In this document: positions 55,490 through 64,000 of the stretch, piece after piece | Numbering within the stretch: position 1 is the stretch's first letter | Layout: each line of letters opens with the position of its first letter | Origin: Cycas panzhihuaensis | Taxonomy: Eukaryota > Cycadophyta | DNA: 64,000 nt | Reading direction: 5' to 3' | Assembly (NCBI GenBank): GCA_023213395.1 | Contig: CM041465.1 | Span: 195,121,741-195,185,740 of the forward strand | Program-made: the position numbers and the translations under genes | Notes under the pieces: model-generated | Seen by the model: the letters and a program-made list of their open reading frames with translations, nothing else | The model's database searches: none | What the model was told of the DNA's origin: nothing

Positions 55490-56440
55490 CGTACCAAGAA
55501 ATTATAAAGCATGCAACTTGGAGAAATGCCATGAACAAAGAGTACCAATCTCTTATCAATAATGGTACATGGGAGCTCGTCAATCTACCACTTGGAAAAA
55601 AAGTAGTCTGAAACAAATGGATGTTCAAAAATAAGTATAGATTAGACGACACCCTAGAAAAACACAAGACAAAGCTGGTAGCAAAAGGATTCACGTAAAG
55701 GGAAGGCATTGATTACACTGAGGTCTTTGCACCTATGACCAAGTGGCCTATAATTAGAACTCTTGTAGCCTTAATAGCTCAACAAAGCTGGAAAATTCAC
55801 CAGCTTGATGTAAAGACCACATTTCTCAACGGAGACCTGGAAGAAGAAATTTACATAGCACAGCCAAAAGGCTTTGAGATTGTTGGTCAAGAGCATAAGG
55901 TTTGAAGGCTCAGAAAGTTTTTGTATAGCGTGAAACAAGCCCCTCAAAGTTGGTTTGCCAAGTTGTCTAACAGAATGAGACAACTTGGATACGAAGTACA
56001 CGACTACTAAGACATTGATGCAACATTGTTCATCAAGCGCCATAAAGACAAAGTCACATACCTCTTAATCTTTGTGAACAACATACTGGTAATGAGTAAT
56101 AGTGAACAAGACATTAACAAGTTGAAAAGGGACCTTGCAAAAACGTTCGAACTGTCTAACCTCCAATTGATGAAATACTACTTGGGAATTGAAGTGACTC
56201 AAAGGGATGGCAAAATCTCTCTCCCAAGAAAAGTACATCAACGATCTTCTAACAAAGTTTCAGTTGAAAGATGCTCAAACAATGGCAACACCAAGGGAAC
56301 CAATTGCCAAACTTACAATTGATGGTGACACTTGGGAGGCAGATGCAACACTCTATAGGCAACTTGTAGGTAGCCTCATTTATACTATCAACACCAGGCC
56401 AGATATTGCTCACTCAATTGGTATTCTTGCATGATACATA
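55480..56440 (+). pseudogene. H reverse transcriptase (copia)
   Basis: NAMNKEYQSLINNGTWELVN begins the domain, followed by VAKGF, IDYTEVFAPMTKWPIIRTLV and IHQLDVKTTFLNGDLEEEIY. The active-site region reads LLIFVNNILVMS: both aspartates of YVDD have become asparagine (FVNN). LMKYYLGIEVTQRDGKISL and LYRQLVGSLIYTINTRPDIA complete it. Stops occur at several points. Confidence 0.9.
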
Positions 56441-56459
56441 ACAACTCCAAAGTAGAACC

Positions 56460-56985
56460 ATTGCCAAGCAGTAATACTAGTGTTGAAGTGCCTAAAGACG
56501 ACCAATAAATATGGTCTGTTGTATGAACCAAATGCTGAATTCAAACTTCTTACATACACGGACTTAGACTTTGCTAGAGACAAAGACACAGGGAGATCCA
56601 CATTCGAGTACATAATGTTTCTTGGAATAGCACCAATTTCATGGCGATCAAGATGGCAAAAGATAGTTGCAGACTCAACTGTTGAAACCAAATATATTGT
56701 TGCTTCTAAGACCAACAAAAAGGTGATATGGCTTAAACATATTGAATATCACCCAAACAAGTCCTACCAGCTTACATGTGGATAATCAGTCTAGAATCCA
56801 TATGGCTAAGAATCCTATATTTTATGATCGTACCAAACACATAAGTACAAAAGTCCACAGAATTAGGGAACTGGTTCATAACAACATAATATAATTGGAG
56901 CATTGTCCAACGACATATTAAATTGTCAACATCTTCACCAAACCATTGCAAAGGGTGAAGTTCGAATAGTTCTGAAAGCAGCTCG
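56460..56985 (+). pseudogene. H RNase H
   Basis: The frame 56480-56785 reads NKYGLLYEPNAEFKLLTYTD, LDFARDKDTGRSTFEYIMFL and ISWRSRWQKIVADSTVETKY. The catalytic D (YTDLD) and E (ETKY) are kept. The C-terminal MAKNPIFYDRTKHIS and NIFTKPLQRVKFE are in-frame but separated by a stop at about 56785. The CDNQS Asp is decayed. Confidence 0.87.
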
Positions 56986-57437
56986 GCCTTAATGCCTCCA
57001 TCTCCTCATGACTTTAAGAGGAGACACAGAAATAACATACTTTGTCCCATTCGTGAAAAAACCTTGTGGGCAGAAAAGGACAAGAGTAAGTCTCTGCTCT
57101 ATCCCATTTGCGAAAACCTCTAGTGGACGCGGAAGGATAAGGGTTGTACCAGTTTTGGAAAGTCGAAACCTGTGAAAACCTGAAAGGGCATGGGGGATGA
57201 CCAAACGATATATGGAGACTCAGCAGACCAAAACTGCACAATTCAATCGGCATAATTAGCTATCTGGCTACATTCAAAGAGTCACTTGAGCCAGAGTCAT
57301 TAGAATAGAAAATCTGTGGGTTTTTCTTTCCCATGAGGGTTTTCCCACAAAAGTGTCCAATAATTTTCAATGTAATAAGAGGCTCAAATGAAGACCTCAT
57401 AGAATAGATTAGTATAGATCAAAATGACCTTCGACCA
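56986..57437 (+). other. H region between RNase H and PPT
   Basis: It contains three loose copies of a unit of about 60-70 bp built on TTTGTCCCATTCGTGAAAAAACC / CTATCCCATTTGCGAAAACC / GTCGAAACCTGTGAAAACC, each followed by a GGACAAG/GGATAAG/GGGCATG run. No protein domain recognised. Confidence 0.55.
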
Positions 57438-57450
57438 TTAAGGGGGGGAA
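57438..57450 (+). other. H polypurine tract
   Basis: TTAAGGGGGGGAA directly before TGAAAGAG of the 3' LTR. Confidence 0.9.
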
Positions 57451-57802
57451 TGAAAGAGATTAATGTTACAAGGTCATTTAGATAGATTATTTAGATAAAA
57501 TAACTTTACATAAAGTAACTTAAGTGAAAGATATATTACATCACTTAAGTGAAATGCACATTAGGTGCATTTATATGTGATTTAATTGTAATTTTCTGTG
57601 AATGTCATTAGGCAGAAAAATCCTAACCCTAATGCACTCAATTATAAAAGATGAGGTCTCATAGAGGGTGATATACTTCTCACCTCCCATTCTTGATCTC
57701 TCCTTTGGTTCTTCAATTGTTACTCTCATTTCTTCTTGTCTCCATTGATTTGCCAATGTTGTAATGATTGTGATGAGACACTAAATCCCATCTTCCCTTT
57801 CA
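57451..57802 (+). repeat. H 3' LTR
   Basis: 352 bp, matches 50203-50554. The target duplication gacat follows. Confidence 0.95.
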
Positions 57803-57807
57803 GACAT

Positions 57808-58430
57808 ATCATGCTACAAGTATTGCATCTGAAAAAGTTCCAGATTTGTTATTACTACCAAGTCATTTATGGTCAAACATTGAGTTTGAGGATTAGAATG
57901 AGATTGGGCAAATCAATAAAGATGTCAAGGAACAATAGTCATAAGATGAGGTGGTAACAACACTAGGACCCTTAATGATATTATAGGCAAAGAAGATGAT
58001 TGAAGCATTTGGAGTGACAATAGACCCATCAAATGAACGAATAGTTGGAAATTAGTATGACAATCATGCTCTTATGGTTAACACCATTTAGTTGGCAAAG
58101 CCCTAAGAATTCTCAGTGGGTGTTCATGAAGCAATTTGGTTGAAAGGAATATTGGATGTTCTTGATGTTCAAAGCATCAGAACGACTATCTTTATGGATA
58201 ATCCAAGTACTATTCGACTATCGAAGAACCCTGAGTTTCATGTTCAAACCAAACATATCGAGATACAACACCTCTACATTCGAGAAATGGTCAAAGCAAG
58301 GAAGTTGAATGTGTAATATTGACTGAGTGATAAACAATTGCTAGATATATTCGCAACGCCACTTCCTAAAGATCATTTCAGAAGAATTTATATTGGATTA
58401 GGCCTACACGAGGTTTGCCCTTTAGGCCGG
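57808..58430 (+). pseudogene. G RNase H C-terminal remnant
   Basis: VHEAIWLKGILDVLDVQSIR and TIFMDNPSTIRLSKNPEFHV, then HVQTKHIEIQHLYIREMVKA and DIFATPLPKDHFRR. This is the copia RNase H tail with the final catalytic Asp (FMDN) kept. The whole RT and the first half of RNase H are absent before it, which marks an internal deletion in G older than the H insertion or adjacent to it. Confidence 0.85.
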
Positions 58431-58542
58431 ATGAATCTGCAAGGTCAACTCTCACTTGCCTTGAAGGTTATTAGATAGCAACATAAGATTGATCTGCAAC
58501 TATATGTTGAGTCCTAAATCCCACACTTGCATTAAAGAGAGA

Positions 58543-59044
58543 TGTTAGCAAGTGCAATTAAAGCTTAACACATGGCAAGAATTAATGTTTTATGTGGTCG
58601 TGAGAAGAATCAAAATATGAAGAGACAAAAGTATCAAAATTCAAAGGGGTACAAAGAATCAAGATATGAAGAGATGTGAATATCAAGCTGCGACGAGATA
58701 TGATGAAGAGTGACAAAACATGATGAAAAGTTACAATCTTGGTTGGACGCACCCTATCATATAAAAAGGATCTATGGTAGAGTTGAAAATTCATCGAATA
58801 AAATCCATTCAATCATCCAAGTTTCAATCATCTAGTGATCTGCAATGTAACTGTTGCCATTTCTAATCAATCGTCAATCTTTATCTTTCGTGTGTTTCTT
58901 CGCGAAAGGGTTTTGAACGTAAACCGATGTCTTCTGTGTGTTTGTTCTTCTGTTACATGATGTGTTTGCTATGCAAAAGATGCAAAGATTTGACATGAAT
59001 TCACATGACATTAGGACAAGCCTGGGCACATACGAATTCTCACA
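58543..59044 (+). repeat. G 3' LTR
   Basis: 502 bp, starts TGTTAGCAAGTG and ends AATTCTCACA. The purine-rich ATTAAAGAGAGA before it stands where a polypurine tract is expected. Confidence 0.87.
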
Positions 59045-59049
59045 TTTCT

Positions 59050-60990
59050 CACCGTAAAGGAAAACTTATTAAGGTTCTGATTGACACTCTTATGTTAGAC
59101 CATCATCCAATATCCTTTATTCTGACTTGGGGGTAGTGAAAGGTTCAATGCACAAAGGCCATTCTTCAAACTAAATATTTCCCATCTGTCCTCATCCATA
59201 TGTATGGAGAGCATTAGACAGATTTGACATATAGTCCCCCTTACCCACAAGGAGAAAGAGATTGAATCATGTAGCAAGAGGAAGTGGTCATCGAAATAGC
59301 TCCTTTCTTAGAGGTTATGCTAAACAAGTGGCCTTAATTAGGAGAAGGATTTATAACAATGATTCCAAGAAGTTAGTGGAGGTGCACTCCAAGATGAAAG
59401 ATGATTCCTCTAATGAAATATTGCAAGAAGAAGATACTTGACTACAATATGATCCTAAAGTCTTCAAAATTAGAAAAACTAAAGGAGCAAGAATAAGGGC
59501 AAGGATTCACGAGATAAAGGAAGGTGACAAATGCTCTAAATTCTTCTTCCACTCTTTAAGGAAAAAACAAGCATTTGAAAAATCAATGCTCTACAGTTGC
59601 TAAGAGGGATGTCGTCATCTCTAGAGAATATCTCTAAGGAATTTGTTGAACATTTTACTCTAGTTTTTAAGGCACAACCTTTGCTCGAAAGAGGTTGAGG
59701 AGGCCTTGAATAAGTGTTTAGTATAGTGCTTGCCTCGAGTGTGGAGAGAATCTTAAGATGGTTCGATAAGGTTGGAAGAGGTATTCAATGCACTCCAGGA
59801 GATGGCAAATGAAAATTCCCTATGTCTGTATGTGTTTCCTTATGGGTGGGTTTTACAAAGCTACCTAAGAATTCAATGGCCATGCTCGCTTAAGAGATTT
59901 TCATGAGGCCATCAATGTTGGAATGTTAGGAGCATCAATCAACTAGGTCGCTATCAAGCATATCCCCTAGGGAGGTGACCCAAAACTCATCTCAAAGTGG
60001 AGAACTATTACACTTTTTAACATGTCATATAAAGTTTTTGCAAAGGTCCTCGCTAAAAGGCTTAGACAGATATTACCTGACATTCTGCGACTAGAATAGA
60101 TAAGTTTCATCAAAGGTTACTTCATTTTGGATAACATTATAGGTGTATGTGAAGGGATGGAATGGGCCTGAGCCTCTGGCCAAGATACCTTATTCTTGAA
60201 ACTAGATTTTAAAAAAGCATATGAGAGGATGGAATGGGGTTTCATTATCCATATGTTTGCAACTCTTGGTTTTTGAAGAAAATTTTTTTAGAGTGGTTCA
60301 AGTCCTCTTTATTGATGCATCTACATGTTTTTCAATTAATGGAGTGCTTCCTAGGCCAATAAGGCTAAAAAGATCTATTAGGCAATGTTACCCTCTAGCT
60401 CCATCTATTTTTGTTCTAGCAACTGATCCTCTGGGTTATTTGTTGCGTGATATGGTCAATAGAGGTCTACTCAAAGGGATTATCCTGCTAAGTGATTCCA
60501 ACGAGCAAATTATTAATGGCCATTTTGTTGATGATTCTTTCTTGACAATCAAGGCAAAGCCAGGCTATGTTAGCCAAGTGCTAGATGCAATTGACACATT
60601 TCATTTAGCCTCAGGGTCTGAACTATAGTGGTTAAAAAATGGCATGGTACCTCCAAACTTCAAGGGATAGACCAAACTAACTTAACCAATATGGTTAGGG
60701 ATCTATCAAAATAGGGGAGATTTTTTTTATTTTCAGAAATACCATTCAACTTTGGAGCATCGCTCAAAGAGATACGAGAATACATGTTAAACATGGTGGG
60801 GCAAAAACTAACTTTGTGGTCCTCCAAATTTTGGTCCTTGATAGGCAAATTTTTAATTTGCTCCAAAATTCAGGCTGCAATGCAGGTATTATTCACTGTG
60901 CTAGATGCCATCCAATGTAGCCTATGGCATGCTTGTAAAGATCTTCCGCTCCTTTCTATGATCCAATTGTAAAGGTCACAAAGGATTCAA
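59050..60990 (+). pseudogene. LINE ORF2 reverse transcriptase, degenerate
   Basis: After the G insertion, ORF2 resumes with RIHEIKEGDKCSKFFFHSLR and, near 59990, SKWRTITLFNMSYKVFAKVLA-like sequence in several frames. At 60196-60235 is LKLDFKKAYERMEW, the RT palm block with its first catalytic Asp. Frame 60221-60628 has LKRSIRQCYPLAPSIFVLAT (family: GxRQGCPLSP) and INGHFVDDSFLTIK, the FADD-type box with both aspartates kept. The enzyme copies LINE RNA at the nicked target; this copy has many stops. Confidence 0.87.
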
Positions 60991-61019
60991 CTGACTTAAT
61001 TGGCAAATATGTTGTAGAT

Positions 61020-62165
61020 CCAAGACAGAAAGCAAGCTAGGCCTTATTGATGTCAAACTTCAAGGAAAAGCTATCTATGTTAAATGGCTAGGGAAAGTGG
61101 TTGAAGGTGAAGAGATGTGGAAAATTTTAGTTTGACACAGTGTAGCTTAAGTTAGGCCATGTGGCATGAGTAAGTTCAAGTTAAGCACCAATGAAGCTCT
61201 AATTGCATATGTCCTAATGAAGGTGGCAAGCTCACCATTGCTCAAAGCGATTTGGAGGGTGTGGAAAGAGTGCAAAGAGTTGTTGAGCTTTCGTGGGGAT
61301 AAGCCACGAAGAGGGCTATCCTCTTGAAATCATACCATTCAACGGTCTCCATTATTGTGGCATGATAATTAATGCCTAGGATAGGTACCATGGTTCAAAT
61401 ATCAATGCACTTACAAAAGGGATTTGGCAATAATATCGTAATTATTTGATAAGACCAAGGCCTGACAAAGGTCATGGAATATTGTCATAAGGGAATTCAA
61501 TTTTAAAAACTCTAACAGATTTATTATCGAAGAGACATTGCGCCAATGTCTGATGGCACAAATCCCAAATTTGGCCATGGTGGGAAACAATAAATGGTGG
61601 CGAGACTAGGCCTGGAACCACTCAAAGGCCCTCACCAGATTTTCTACCTCATATCCATATGAAAATCTTTCCAGTTATGAAGCCATCTCTGACAAACTTA
61701 ACTGGATCAAGAGTATTTAGTATGGCAGGATGACGTGAAGGTGGAGATTTGAAAGGATGTAGCATGCTTCGTTAGAGCCTAAAAAAGCTTTTCACCTTTG
61801 GCCAAATCATGCATGATGGTATGGTTGTCAAGTTAAGGATGTCAAAGATCAACTACAATGTCCTGGCATGCATCTTCTATGCCCAGAAAGAGAGACTCAT
61901 CTGCCTCATTTAGCAATGTCCCTTTTGCCAAATCTGCACCACAGCTAGTCAACACTTTTGCCAAACTTGTCATCAACAAGCCCTTTGGTTGGAATGTAGC
62001 TCTACTTGGACATGGCCAAGCATTTTCTAGAACCTTCCATACAACATGGGAGATTTTAAGGATTGAGATTTTGTACTACATTTGGAAAATTAGGAATACT
62101 ATGTTTTTTAAACACAAAGCACCCATTGCATGTTTACAAATGAATTGTTTTTTACAATGATCAAT
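61020..62165 (+). pseudogene. LINE ORF2 C-terminus with zinc motif, degenerate
   Basis: KLGLIDVKLQGKAIYVKWLG is the conserved post-RT block (GGLGxxDxxxxNxALxxKWxW). FAKSAPQLVNTF comes from the plus frame 61858-62160. In the neighbouring frame CPGMHLLCPERETHLPHLAM matches the zf-RVT motif (CxxC...ETxxHLFxxC), with later ligands lost. The terminal IRIEILYYIWKIRNTMFFKH-like block is typical for the end of plant LINE ORF2. Confidence 0.75.
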
Positions 62166-62369
62166 GAATGTTCTTTGTAGATTAATGCCTAGGCCAGAAA
62201 GATCTAAATGGAGCAGTATGGGCTTTGATCGCCTCTTGACCTAAATGAATAACGGGGCTCCACTTCTTGTATTATCAACAAGGTTTCTTGAGAGACTGTA
62301 GTAGGTTACTCTCGAAGCTGCAACTGCAACAAGGATAGGAGGATTGAGAGAAAGCCCCCAAGGGATAGC

Positions 62370-62423
62370 AAACCCAAGGCAAAACCAACTAACAACAAAC
62401 CCAAGGCAAAACCAATTAACAAC
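62370..62423. repeat. 27-bp tandem duplication
   Basis: AAACCCAAGGCAAAACCAAC with TAACAAC occurs twice, at 62370-62396 and 62397-62423, with one difference. Confidence 0.95.
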
Positions 62424-63778
62424 AAATGGTGGAATGCCCCTACGCTAGCCATAACCATTTTACCATCAAGAAATAATGATAGGTGGAACACTGAGAGAGC
62501 ATAGCAAGCACAAGGTGTGGATGGCTAGCAAACTGCTCCTACACACCCTAGAGAGAAGCCCAAGCAACAGGCACCCAGAAGCAATTCTTGGCCTTGCACA
62601 GGTTGCTTAATGATTTGTGGCTCACCGTGGTGGCTTTATGCCATATAATATGTTTGATACTTTGTTGTTATGATACTATGTGTGAGAGTATGTGTATATG
62701 CAGGTTGCAGGTCAGGTGTCAAGCCAACCAGAGGCAGAGACTTCTACACGTCAGGATCATGCACAAGGGGACTCGAACATTAGATATATCATGGGAAACT
62801 CCCGAGAGAGAAAACCCACCAACACAATGTTTGATATATTAAATATAAAATAATACAGAATGTTTGAGAGGTGAGATGGAGCACGAGAAGACGATGAGAT
62901 CACATTGATCTTGAGTTGATGATTGGAATACCAAGGAGGTATGAATAAATATACCTTGAAATGGTACCATGTATGGTCATGCCTCTTCATCATGTCTTTT
63001 TGCCAATGGACACATCCTTTTGCCACACCTACACACACTAATTAACCCTAATGAAGCATTAAGTTATAGTTAACCTAAGTTAACTATCGCTAACACTATG
63101 TATTGTTTTCAACCAAGGTTGCAGGCCACACTTTGTAATCCCGAGATTGTAATTGCCTCCCCTCATCATAATGTCAGTGCCATAGGGCAGAGCTACCAGG
63201 CCACTTCACTCACCATTTTTGTTGCATAGCATGTGATATTTCCAATTTAATGATATCATATTTTCAACAAAATGAAATTGAAATTTAAGAGTCTCTACTA
63301 GAGACAAGGACTAGCAAGGCACTGTACTAATTTCTGACAAGCTGAGTAATAGGTTTCCACTTCCTTGACCCCATACGTGCTGTGAAAGGCAAAGTGTTGG
63401 CAGAAGTTGCCTATGGTGTTCTAAATTGACCAAGACGGTATCCAAATCAGGTAGGTGACACTTATACAGCAAATAAGAATTATACTCATATTCAACGCCA
63501 AATAAACACATATTGGATGTTGGAGCAACTGCCAAATAAAATAGCCTGCAAGACGCATCCCATGCTACAACACCTCCCAGGATGAAACAAGGAAAAAAAA
63601 TAGTAGAAAAATGAACAACATCATAGCATTGGAAACAAATATGCCTTGTTCAATTGAATGTATCAGTTACTATATGCTTATAAATGGAAAAATACAATCT
63701 GATATTTTAATACACCTTGACGAGTTCATAGAAAAAGATTTAAAGAAAAACATGCCAATCGTGAAAAGAAACTTTGCA

Positions 63779-63934
63779 TCAAGAATCACATCGTGCATTT
63801 AAGCGATTATACAACCCTTGTGCTCTTGAAAAAGCCCACTCCTTGAAAATAAATACCATATGTGCTTCCTCTGCAAGAACAGGACCAATGACAGTGGAAA
63901 ATGATGCTTGCAGGTCAGCTATAAAGGAAAGAAG
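63779..63934 (-). pseudogene. Possible exon of an unidentified host gene
   Basis: On minus, 51 open codons read LLSFIADLQASFSTVIGPVL, then AEEAHMVFIFKEWAFSRAQG, ending in a stop at 63779. One stop (TAA, 63935-63937) separates it from an upstream in-frame stretch GIAKIGLKLSIAL. The stretch is free of low complexity and has a balanced composition unlike the surrounding DNA. Acceptor-like sites (TTCTTTCCTTTATAG and CTGTTCTTGCAG) precede two parts of it. I do not recognise the protein; it may equally be chance. Confidence 0.25.
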
Positions 63935-64000
63935 TTACAAGGCAATGCTAAGCTTTAATCCTATTTTAGCGATACCATGAACCAATTAAACATTGCCTGC

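Larger units (their letters stand above)
50203..57802 (+). mobile_element. Element H: Ty1/copia retrotransposon inside G
   Basis: Both LTRs are 352 bp (50203-50554 and 57451-57802; about 33 differences, 9%) and are flanked by gacac (50198-50202) and gacat (57803-57807). The order is LTR, PBS, 1.8-kb leader, gag, protease, integrase, RT, RNase H, PPT, LTR. It is 7.6 kb, and every domain is present with stops and shifts. It landed near the end of G's integrase. Confidence 0.95.
46832..59044 (+). mobile_element. Element G: decayed, internally deleted Ty1/copia retrotransposon in the LINE
   Basis: LTRs 46832-47340 (509 bp) and 58543-59044 (502 bp) are homologous but differ at roughly a fifth of sites. 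The flanks tttcc (46827-46831) and tttct (59045-59049) are a duplication with one mismatch. Minus element H and its duplication, 4.6 kb remain: leader, gag start, part of protease, integrase and only the end of RNase H. The reverse transcriptase is missing altogether, so G had lost autonomy. Confidence 0.88.
45038..62165 (+). mobile_element. Plant LINE, split by elements G and H
   Basis: ORF1 (45038-46185) and the endonuclease part of ORF2 (46186-46831) lie before the G insertion. The rest of ORF2, with RT and C-terminal zinc motif, resumes at 59050. Removing G leaves about 4.9 kb. Order and motifs fit plant L1-type LINEs. The break coincides exactly with G's LTR ends and duplication (tttcc/tttct). 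Stops are frequent and no polyA or target duplication of the LINE itself was found, so both outer ends are approximate. Confidence 0.85.
62166..64000. other. Right-hand region, no transposon recognised
   Basis: Contains a 27-bp tandem duplication (62370-62423) and an LTR-like stretch at about 62828-63095 without target duplications (minus start TGTTAGCGATAG, internal 8-bp inverted repeat TAGTTAAC/GTTAACTA at 63067-63086). It also has two minus-strand stretches that read like decayed exons (63290-63590 and 63779-63934). No confident gene. Confidence 0.5.

Noticed and set aside
55350-55709. 119-codon minus frame over H's RT start
   Set aside because: Antisense shadow of the copia pol; no independent support.
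1-64000. CRISPR arrays, bacterial operons or phage genes
   Set aside because: No regularly spaced short repeats, no Shine-Dalgarno-led gene runs; all recognisable coding similarity is to plant retroelements.

Overview
This is a gene-poor, AT-rich stretch of a large plant nuclear genome. It is built almost entirely from old, mutated LTR retrotransposons plus one LINE, most of them inserted into one another. Plant identity follows from the Ty1/copia gag-PR-INT-RT-RH order, an Athila-like Ty3/gypsy element with a tRNA-Asp-type primer site, a chromodomain Ty3/gypsy element and a plant-type LINE. LTR pairs differ by about 8-11% in the younger elements and, by eye, roughly 20% or more in the older ones. 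None looks recent, and no LTR pair appears collapsed to a solo LTR. That slow-turnover pattern is typical of gymnosperms or other giant plant genomes; the species cannot be named from this sequence.

Layout, using letters for elements. J (1-4407, minus): Athila-like gypsy element, cut by the window edge. K (4551-4737, plus): scrap of copia RNase H. Nest 1 (5387-38876): copia element E (minus) was hit by A (10473-36753, plus), a non-autonomous element. A was in turn hit three times, by copia B (11131-20367, minus), chromodomain gypsy C (20538-26946, minus) and D (27504-32906, plus), a sister copy of A. All five have both LTRs, a primer-binding site, a polypurine tract (weak in A) and perfect 5-bp target duplications (cttat, acatt, atatt, gatcc, gttat). 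F (39438-43258, minus): an older LTR element without recognisable coding domains. Nest 2 (about 45038-62165): a LINE (plus) split by decayed copia G (46832-59044, plus), itself split by copia H (50203-57802, plus). The last 1.8 kb has no recognisable transposon and may hold decayed exons on the minus strand.

No intact gene was found. Every transposon reading frame carries stops or frameshifts, so coding parts are entered as pseudogenes. Several polymerases have also lost catalytic residues (H, B and J), whereas C and E keep theirs. No tRNA, rRNA, CRISPR or confident host gene was seen.

Most worth a second look: (1) the A/D family, whose two copies share the same two in-frame stops near the start of the gag-like frame, implying the mobile parent already had a dead gag and moved with borrowed proteins; (2) the 4.3-kb leader of B, which carries an antisense block that looks like a captured host-gene fragment (start codon, GT-AG mini-intron, about 70-codon frame); (3) the fully resolvable five-element nest, which gives a strict insertion order to test LTR-based dating.
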